From Syntrophorhabdaceae bacterium PtaU1.Bin034 (lineage in GTDB: Bacteria; Desulfobacterota_G; Syntrophorhabdia; Syntrophorhabdales; WCHB1-27), in contig MVRP01000243.1 in NCBI GenBank assembly GCA_002067405.1, positions 1 through 5,448 of the forward strand: 5,448 nucleotides of DNA, given 5' to 3'. Under the pieces are notes generated by a model that was given only the letters and a program-made list of their open reading frames with translations, did no database searches and was not told where the DNA came from. Shown piece by piece: positions 1 to 5,448 of the stretch. Numbering within the stretch: the first letter of the stretch is position 1; each line of letters opens with the position of its first letter. The translations under genes and the position numbers were made by a program.

Positions 1-19
1 GCATAAAGGGATCGTATCA

Positions 20-134
20 CCAGGGGATTAGAGATGTCAACGACGATTTGATAATTTAATGGGCGTCCCTTACTCACTTCCAGGGGATTAGAGATGTCAA
101 CGACGATTTGATAATTCAATGGGCGTCCCTTACT
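20..134. repeat. Two tandem 55-bp direct repeats, 60-bp period
   Basis: Positions 20-74 and 80-134 are identical at 54 of 55 bases and are separated by 5 bp (75-79, CACTT). The only difference is T57 versus C117. Each copy starts CCAGGGGATTAGAG and ends GGGCGTCCCTTACT, so the end carries a small GGG-CGT-CCC palindrome. The 60-bp period equals 20 codons, and in one plus-strand frame the single difference turns CAA (copy 2) into TAA (copy 1). A 5-bp spacer is far too short for a CRISPR array. A recent tandem duplication or part of a dispersed extragenic repeat is more likely. Confidence 0.9.
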
Positions 135-145
135 TCCCGAGTGCA

Positions 146-203
146 AGGTAGGGATGATTTTAGTCACCCCAACAAAATCAAAATGTTAGGTAGGGTCCCT
201 ACC
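146..203. repeat. Nested inverted repeats built on GGTAGGG / CCCTACC
   Basis: AGGTAGGG occurs at 146-153 and again at 188-195. CCCTACC at 197-203 is the perfect complement of both GGTAGGG copies (147-153 and 189-195). With the second copy it forms an almost perfect palindrome with a 1-nt centre (189-203); with the first copy it would enclose a further hairpin, TGATTTT 155-161 pairing with AAAATCA 174-180 around a 12-nt loop. No U-run follows, so this is not a standard intrinsic terminator. It could be a protein-binding palindrome or part of an extragenic repeat; the function is unknown. Confidence 0.65.
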
Positions 204-220
204 GACCTCCCGTACCCGCG

Positions 221-283
221 GAAGATTTCTCCACAGCTTCTCACCCATCAGAGTGGTTACCGGTCGTCAGGCTGGAAATCTTC
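221..283. repeat. 9-bp inverted repeat abutting the promoter -35 element
   Basis: GAAGATTTC (221-229) and GAAATCTTC (275-283) are perfect reverse complements separated by 45 nt. The right arm ends on the first base of the CTTGACA -35 element. This placement would suit an operator with two half-sites or a long-loop hairpin, but a 9-bp match can also arise by chance. It is not a CIRCE element, since the TTAGCACTC/GAGTGCTAA arms are absent. Confidence 0.45.
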
Positions 284-313
284 TTGACACGAAGGTCTGC
301 TTCCCCCTAATAT
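283..313 (+). promoter_or_regulatory. Predicted operon promoter, sigma-32-like with an overlapping sigma-70 reading
   Basis: CTTGACA at 283-289 is followed after 14 nt by CCCCTAAT at 304-311. This fits the heat-shock sigma-32 pattern (CTTGAAA, 13-15 nt, CCCCATNT) with one mismatch in the -35 box and an intact CCCC in the -10 box. The same bases also give a sigma-70 reading: perfect TTGACA 284-289, an 18-nt spacer, and a weaker TAATAT -10 box at 308-313. Either reading puts transcription start near 318-321, leaving a leader of about 36 nt before the ATG at 356. Heat-shock control would suit the chaperone genes downstream. This is prediction only. Confidence 0.6.
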
Positions 314-355
314 TTGCATTGCAAAGATAGGGACGGCACCCTCTCTGCACTGTTT

Positions 356-2842
356 ATGAGCAAATCCAAGAAAGGAAAATCAACAAAAGCCGAAAACCCT
401 CATCAGCTCACGACAGAGGTTCTTGAGCAGAGGACAAAAAACGACCTCGACCTTCAGAACTACCGCAGGGCGAAGGAGTGGCTGAAGGAGCTTAGCCGGC
501 GCGACAAGGCGAAATATCTTCCACGGCTCATCGACTGCTACAACCATCTGGCAAGGCAGATGCTGGAGAAGGGGCAGACTTCAGAGGCAAAGACGGTTTT
601 TGACCAGATACGGACCCTGACGGGCGGGGGAGCAGACTTTCTTTCCGAGATCGTCCTTGCAAGAAGCTCGGGCGACTACCGCAGGGCCGCGGATGCGGCG
701 ATAAGCCATTGCAGCCGGGATGGGTCGCTCACCGGGGAAGACGGCAGGCTCGTGGCCGACGTCTTCGTCCTCGCCTTTGAGGACCTTCCCCGCCTTAAAG
801 AGACTGATCCTCAACTTTATTCGGAGCTTGCGGCGATACATAAAGCACTTGAACACGTTTCGTCGATGCGTTTTTCGGAAGCCCTCGACGAGCTAAAGAA
901 GATAGGCTTACGGTCCGTTTTTGCCGGCTGGAGGCTCTTTGTCAAAGGTCTTTGCGCCTTTTACGAAGGCCGGGACGCAAAGGCCCTCGATACCTTCAGA
1001 CATCTTGGGGAGGACTCTCAAATTTACCGGGCAGCAAGGCCGTTCATGTTTGTCATTGACCGCGCCTCCGTACGGACCCCGGCAGACGAGTCCAAGGAAC
1101 TGCTGTTCAGGCAGGTCTGCACGGCTATGAACAAACCTGATTTGGCGCCTGCCCTTGCCAGGGCCGAATATTTGTGGCACTACGGGCGCCATACGGACTC
1201 CTATGAGTATGCGGCGAAAACATTGCCGGGATTTCCTACGGAGACACCGGGCCTCCTGCACACCCTTTCCCTGTTCTATTTCAATGCCTCCTCCCACATG
1301 GATATTTCCCGGGCGGACAAATATCTGAGAGGCATCCACCATATGATCGGCAGAAAGAAAGAGCCGTCCGTTGATCATATCCTCTTTATGAGGGCCCGTA
1401 ATCTGCATCTCGACCGGCTTGGCTGGATGGTACGGGATGAGGATTATCTCGGGTTGTGGGAGGAGTTTCTCAGGGATTATCGTCGGCTGTACGGTGGGAA
1501 TGACAAAGTCAGCGCCCTTGTCTACGCCTACCTGGGCGGTATTTTTTCCGAGCAGGCGGCCGATGATTCCCCCCGGTATCTCTTTAGACGACGAAAACCG
1601 AAGGCAAAGCTAAGAAATCGCAGACTGGCGGAGGAGGCATATCGGAAAAGTCTGAACCTCAACAAGGGCGACAAGGATGTTCATCTCGCCCTTTTAGAAC
1701 TGTACAAGTTGACGGGCGAGAAAAGCAAAAGGAACAGAGTGCTTGACGAGATCAGCAGGCTATTCCCCGACGACAAGGATATTTTGGCGCAAAACGGCAA
1801 TTTCTGCATTGAAAGGAAGGCGTTCATCAAGGGCATAGAATACCTGAGAAGAGCGGTGGCTCTTGATCGTCTCGACCATACCGTCAAAGAGGCTCTGAGT
1901 ATTGCATACATAAAGGCCGGCCTGCACTTTGCCCGCGAAGGGAATGTTCAACGGTGCCGGGCGCTGATGTACGAGGCGATAGCCGCAGGACAGCCGGGCC
2001 TGGCCAACATGAATTTGAGCCGCCCCTATCTCCGGGCTCGTCTGGCGGCATTCGAATGGATCATGGGGAACGAGCGTGAAGGAGACCGCTCGATGGAGGA
2101 GGCGGTTCGTGAGACCGGCAACGAACAGAGGATAGTCTATTTTACCTACCTGATAGGCCGGGCCTACGGGATCGGTGAAACCTATGTCGCCCGCCTGAAA
2201 AAGAGGGTTAAGGCTGCTTTCCAGCATCCCGAGCCCGCCGAGGCGGCAGCCTTCACGGAGATTCTTTCGTACGTCGACATTATTCCCCTGGCCAAGCCAT
2301 GGATCAGTGCGGAATTCGACCGCCTCAACCAATATGCCGGGGAAGCCGCGGCCAAGGAGTGCACGCCCCTTGAAGCGGAGAAAATCGTCCGTTATGCCCT
2401 CGGTCAGAAAGGGGCAGGGAAGGCTTTCGGCCCAAAGTATATTCGGAAGGTCCTGGACGAGGATCCGCGCAACCCTTTGTTTCTCTACTTTCGCTATCTC
2501 TACAACACGTCCGGGGGCACGATGTCCCCCACCACCGACAACCTGCAAAAGTTGAAGGAGATCCTTTCAATTGCAACAGAGCGCAACGAGCGCCTTCTTA
2601 TGGAAACGCTTCACAGGGAAATCCGTGAAGTCGAAGCGGACTTGTCTTCTCCCTCCGGATACTACGATTACGACGCGGATGACGACGAATGGGGAGATGA
2701 CATAGACGACGAGGAGTTTGAGCGGTTTGTCGGGGAAGCCGAAGAGTTCCTTGCGGGCGGTCCTTCGAGAAAACCCGACGGCCGGCATCGAAAAAAGGCC
2801 GGAAACGTCGGACAAGAACCCCTGTTTAATGATTTTAAGTAA
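356..2842 (+). CDS. Large TPR-type helical-repeat protein, putative Hsp70 co-chaperone
   Basis: An 828-residue soluble protein with no signal peptide or membrane segment. It is almost all alpha-helical with degenerate TPR-like helix pairs. The clearest are near residues 65-85 (LARQMLEKGQTSEAKTVF), 169-237 (SEALDEL, then a GLCAFYEGRDAKALDTF helix pair) and 424-548 (AEEAYRKSLNLN, GIEYLRRAVALD). The N-terminus is Lys/Ser-rich. Residues 769-802 are strongly acidic (DDDEWGDDIDDEEF), followed by a basic tail ending PLFNDFK. TPR arrays bind peptides and partner proteins; as first gene of an operon with J, GrpE and Hsp70 proteins, it is plausibly a client adaptor or Hsp70-docking factor (inference). 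I chose ATG 356 over the in-frame TTG 314 because 314 lies at the predicted promoter, upstream of the expected transcript start. No good Shine-Dalgarno lies close to 356; the nearest purine run, AGGGA 329-333, is too distant. I do not recognise a named family. Confidence 0.88.
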   Translation: MSKSKKGKSTKAENPHQLTTEVLEQRTKNDLDLQNYRRAKEWLKELSRRDKAKYLPRLIDCYNHLARQMLEKGQTSEAKTVFDQIRTLTGGGADFLSEIVLARSSGDYRRAADAAISHCSRDGSLTGEDGRLVADVFVLAFEDLPRLKETDPQLYSELAAIHKALEHVSSMRFSEALDELKKIGLRSVFAGWRLFVKGLCAFYEGRDAKALDTFRHLGEDSQIYRAARPFMFVIDRASVRTPADESKELLFRQVCTAMNKPDLAPALARAEYLWHYGRHTDSYEYAAKTLPGFPTETPGLLHTLSLFYFNASSHMDISRADKYLRGIHHMIGRKKEPSVDHILFMRARNLHLDRLGWMVRDEDYLGLWEEFLRDYRRLYGGNDKVSALVYAYLGGIFSEQAADDSPRYLFRRRKPKAKLRNRRLAEEAYRKSLNLNKGDKDVHLALLELYKLTGEKSKRNRVLDEISRLFPDDKDILAQNGNFCIERKAFIKGIEYLRRAVALDRLDHTVKEALSIAYIKAGLHFAREGNVQRCRALMYEAIAAGQPGLANMNLSRPYLRARLAAFEWIMGNEREGDRSMEEAVRETGNEQRIVYFTYLIGRAYGIGETYVARLKKRVKAAFQHPEPAEAAAFTEILSYVDIIPLAKPWISAEFDRLNQYAGEAAAKECTPLEAEKIVRYALGQKGAGKAFGPKYIRKVLDEDPRNPLFLYFRYLYNTSGGTMSPTTDNLQKLKEILSIATERNERLLMETLHREIREVEADLSSPSGYYDYDADDDEWGDDIDDEEFERFVGEAEEFLAGGPSRKPDGRHRKKAGNVGQEPLFNDFK

Positions 2843-2846
2843 GGAG
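2841..2846 (+). promoter_or_regulatory. Ribosome binding site of the J-domain gene
   Basis: AAGGAG overlaps the TAA stop of the TPR gene and lies 11 nt before ATG 2858. It fixes the J-gene start and lets terminating ribosomes re-initiate, tying expression of the two genes together. Confidence 0.8.
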
Positions 2847-2857
2847 AGAGCTCAACC

Positions 2858-3163
2858 ATGGGACCTTATGAGATTTTAGGTGTACCCCCTGGTGCCGACG
2901 ATGACGCAATACGAAAGGCTTACCTCGCTCTCGTAAGGCAATGTCCGCCGGACAGAGACCCTGAAGGATTTAAAAGGATCAGTAAGGCTTATGAACAGTT
3001 GAAGGATGAGAAGGCCCGCCTCCGCTACTGCCTTTTCGATGTGGAAACCCCGGGGGAGAGCCCGATTCAAGCCTTTCTGAATCACCTTGCCGCCTGCGAA
3101 GAACGGAAACCGATGGATTTTACTACATTAAAGGAATTTTTGAGGACATGCATGAAGAAATAG
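2858..3163 (+). CDS. Small J-domain protein with a non-canonical PPD motif
   Basis: A 101-residue DnaJ-like protein consisting of an N-terminal J domain (about residues 2-60) and a 40-residue tail, with no Gly/Phe region, zinc finger or DnaJ C-terminal domain. The J signature is clear: YEILGVPPGADDDAIRKAY (helices I-II) and FKRISKAYEQLKDEKAR (helix III). The loop between helices II and III reads QCPPDRDPE, so the invariant HPD is Pro30-Pro31-Asp32. In known J proteins the His is required to stimulate Hsp70 ATP hydrolysis. Helix II also carries Leu23 and Ala24 where E. coli DnaJ has Lys26 and Arg27. It may dock on the co-encoded Hsp70 in an altered way, act as a targeting or inhibitory J-like protein, or be active through a co-adapted partner. 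It lies 15 nt after the TPR gene and overlaps the GrpE gene by 16 nt. The family call is firm; the activity is uncertain. Confidence 0.9.
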   Translation: MGPYEILGVPPGADDDAIRKAYLALVRQCPPDRDPEGFKRISKAYEQLKDEKARLRYCLFDVETPGESPIQAFLNHLAACEERKPMDFTTLKEFLRTCMKK

Positions 3164-3912
3164 GGAATGGGGATGGGATTTCGCCCTGGAAGGATGAAAT
3201 ACTGGCGAATTGTCGCGAGTGGATCGAGGATATCAGGAGCGAGACGGAACTGCCGGCCGTGGATCAGGATGGGCAGGCGCCTGACCTCTACTCTTTCTAT
3301 CAGGAGCTTTGTGTCTTAAGGAGCGAGTTCAGGAAGAACGCAAGGAGAAGCCACGAGGTATTCAGCAGGTTCGGCGAGAGTCTCGACGGGTTTCAGGACA
3401 CCGTCGGCTCTCTGACGAAGCGGCTTGATCTGCTTTCCGAAGAGCGGACGAGTGCTGAGATCCTTGCGCATCAGGGTCTTTTTCTGCGCCTGGTCGAATT
3501 GCATGAGCGCCTGAGGCGTGTCGGCGACGAATTGCAGAAAACGACGCCGGTGCACCGGCATGGGCCGGCTTCGAGAACCGATCGGACGATTATATCGGGC
3601 GCAATCAAGAGACTGCTTCGGAGCAAGGAGAAGGGACCTGCGGAGGATGATGAGCCTCTGCAGGCCGCCATTGAGGGTTTTTCCCTGGTCCTTTCCCATT
3701 TTGAGGAGCTTCTTAACCATGAAGGGGTTTCCCGCATAGAATCGTTGGGAAAGCGCTTTGACCCGTCCCTTATGGTCGCGGTGGGTGTTGTTGAAACGGA
3801 TGTCATGGACCCGGACACGGTATGTGAAGAGATCGAAGGCGGCTATACCCACGAAGGCCGCGTACTGAAGTTTGCGAAGGTCACCGTGGCCAAAGAAAAG
3901 GAGCGGCAATAA
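3148..3912 (+). CDS. grpE: GrpE-family nucleotide exchange factor
   Basis: A 254-residue cytoplasmic GrpE homologue, which would release ADP from the Hsp70 encoded next. Residues about 47-130 form a long charged helical segment matching the GrpE dimerisation helix. Residues 170-192 (LQAAIEGFSLVLSHFEELL) match the short helices of the four-helix bundle. Residues 193-249 form the beta domain that contacts Hsp70: GVSRIESLGKRFDPSLMVAVG, VETD and GYTHEGRVLKFAKVTVAK align with the family's FDP, VE(S/T)D and GY-x3-GR-x10-VAK landmarks. It is longer than the usual roughly 190-200 residues, with an unrelated 45-residue N-terminus (Trp14, Trp25) and a charged insert near 131-168. ATG 3148 lies inside the J gene; AAGGA 3131-3135 is a distant ribosome site, so re-initiation after the J stop is likely. 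The symbol marks the family; this is probably a module-specific paralog. Confidence 0.93.
   Translation: MHEEIGNGDGISPWKDEILANCREWIEDIRSETELPAVDQDGQAPDLYSFYQELCVLRSEFRKNARRSHEVFSRFGESLDGFQDTVGSLTKRLDLLSEERTSAEILAHQGLFLRLVELHERLRRVGDELQKTTPVHRHGPASRTDRTIISGAIKRLLRSKEKGPAEDDEPLQAAIEGFSLVLSHFEELLNHEGVSRIESLGKRFDPSLMVAVGVVETDVMDPDTVCEEIEGGYTHEGRVLKFAKVTVAKEKERQ
3898..3903 (+). promoter_or_regulatory. Ribosome binding site of the Hsp70 gene
   Basis: A perfect AAGGAG within the end of the GrpE gene, 8 nt before ATG 3912. Together with the TAATG junction (stop 3910-3912, start 3912-3914) it supports this start and coupled translation of the two genes. Confidence 0.85.
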
Positions 3913-5448
3913 TGGAAAAAGAAACCATAATAGGCATCGATCTCGGCACCACCAATTCGGAAGTTGCGGTTCTGGGGGATGAGGGAAAACCGGTAGTGAT
4001 CCCGGTTGAAAATGAACCTGTCATGCCTTCCTGCGTCGGGCTCGATGCGGAAGGCAGGCTTGTGGTGGGCAGAACGGCGCGGAATCAGATGGTGTCCCGC
4101 GCCGCGGATACGATCCTGTCAATCAAGCGCCGCATGGGCGAAAGAGTTGCCGTCGCGCTTGGTGGAAAAACCTTCAGCCCTGAAGAGATATCATCCTTTA
4201 TCCTCGCCAAACTGAAAAGCGAGGCCGAGGCTTACCTCGGCAAGCAGATCACGAAGGCAGTTATCACCGTTCCTGCCTATTTTAACGATGCCCAGCGCAA
4301 GGCGACGAAGGATGCGGGTGTTTTGGCCGGTCTTGACGTGGCAAGGATCATTAACGAGCCCACGGCGGCTGCCCTTGTCTATGAAGCGGGGCACGAAGAG
4401 AACCAGCGGATCCTCGTGTACGATCTTGGCGGCGGCACCTTTGACGTTTCCCTGGTGGTTGTCGAGAACGGCGTGGTGGAGGTGAAGGCCAGCCACGGCG
4501 ACACGCGTCTCGGCGGCGATGATTTTGACCGCCTTCTTATTGACCGGGTCGCAAGCGCTTTTCAGGAGCAATATGACGTCGATCTCAGAACGGACCTCAA
4601 GGCGTCAAATCGGTTGTGGGCGGCGGTGGAAAAAGCAAAACGGGCCCTGTCGGACAGGCCTTTTGCCACGATCAGAGAGGAGTTCATCTTTGAGAAATTT
4701 CATCTTGATATGGAAATTTCCCGGGAAGAGTACGAGGAGATGATCGCGCCCCTCCTTCGCAAGACTATTGAAGCGGTCCATGTCTGCCTGACGGACGCCC
4801 GGTTCCTTCCCGGCGCTATAGACAAGATTATTCTCGCAGGAGGTGTGACGCGGACGCCTCTGGTGAGACGCATGCTCCTGAATGAGCTATCAATCGAGCC
4901 TCGCCACGAAATCAACCCCGACCTCATTGTCGCCATGGGCGCCGCGGTTCAGGGCGCTGCAGCGGCAGGCGTCACGACCAAATCTATACTGGTGGATATC
5001 ACGCCCTACACCTTCGGCACGAGGGCAATCGGAGAGCACGAGGGGCTGATGACCGATGATAGGTTTGTTCCGGTTATCAACCGGAATTCCCCTCTGCCCG
5101 TCAGTAAGGAAGAAGTGTTCTATACCACCGTAGACGATCAGTCGGAGGTGCTGGTGGAGATATACCAGGGTGAGGCGCCGATTGCTTCGGACAATATCTT
5201 TATCGGAGGCTTTATGGTCAAAGGCCTGAGTAAGGCCAAGGCGGGAAATCCTGTTCTTCTCAATCTTGATCTGGATGTCAACGGCCTTCTCAAAGTGACG
5301 GCAAAGGAAAAGGCAACGCGCCTCTCCAAATCCGTCACCATGGACACGACAAAGCACGCCGGTTTGTCAAGCTTGGAGGAAAAGAGAAGGAACATAGCCT
5401 CCCTCCTTGAAGAGAACGACGAAGAGGATGACGGCGATTTTGCCGCGG

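Larger units (their letters stand above)
1..355. other. Intergenic region upstream of the chaperone operon
   Basis: I see no defensible gene here. One frame on the plus strand is open from 60 to 284, with possible weak starts TTG 108 and GTG 141 and stop TGA 285-287. Its peptide resembles nothing I recognise, it has no clear ribosome binding site, and its stop falls inside the predicted promoter -35 element. The region instead holds direct repeats, palindromes and the operon promoter, described separately. Copies of an AGGGAC(G) core recur on both strands (64-70, 124-130, 195-200, 329-335), which suggests a repetitive extragenic element or the remains of one. Confidence 0.6.

Overview
The window carries the start of a compact, single-strand chaperone operon preceded by an intergenic region rich in repeats. 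Four plus-strand genes follow in order: a large TPR-type helical-repeat protein (356-2842), a 101-residue J-domain protein (2858-3163), a GrpE-family nucleotide exchange factor (3148-3912) and an Hsp70/DnaK-family protein (3912 to the window edge, C-terminus missing). The gaps are 15 nt, then a 16-nt overlap, then a 1-nt TAATG overlap. This spacing indicates one transcript with coupled translation, and a set of proteins that probably work together.

Region by region: bases 1-355 hold no gene I can defend. They contain two 55-bp direct repeats at a 60-bp period (20-74 and 80-134), a cluster of GGTAGGG/CCCTACC palindromes (146-203), a 9-bp inverted repeat (221-229 / 275-283), and a promoter that can be read as either a heat-shock (sigma-32) or a housekeeping (sigma-70) promoter (283-313). 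Bases 356-5448 are almost entirely coding.

How the genes may work together: in a standard Hsp70 cycle a J protein delivers clients and triggers ATP hydrolysis, GrpE releases ADP, and Hsp70 binds and releases the client. Here the Hsp70 keeps the residues needed for ATP hydrolysis and GrpE keeps its C-terminal beta domain. The J protein, however, has Pro-Pro-Asp where the catalytic His-Pro-Asp motif belongs and has lost basic residues in helix II. The operon also begins with an 828-residue TPR-type protein ending in a strongly acidic segment, a plausible dedicated client adaptor or co-chaperone. I read this as a specialised paralogous Hsp70 module rather than the general dnaK-dnaJ-grpE locus. 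That reading is inference; its pieces are visible in the sequence.

Organism: a moderately GC-rich bacterium with strong AAGGAG ribosome binding sites. The heat-shock-like promoter and the multi-paralog Hsp70 style would suit a deltaproteobacterial (Desulfobacterota) or Nitrospirota-like anaerobe, but nothing in the window fixes the taxonomy and this is a weak guess.
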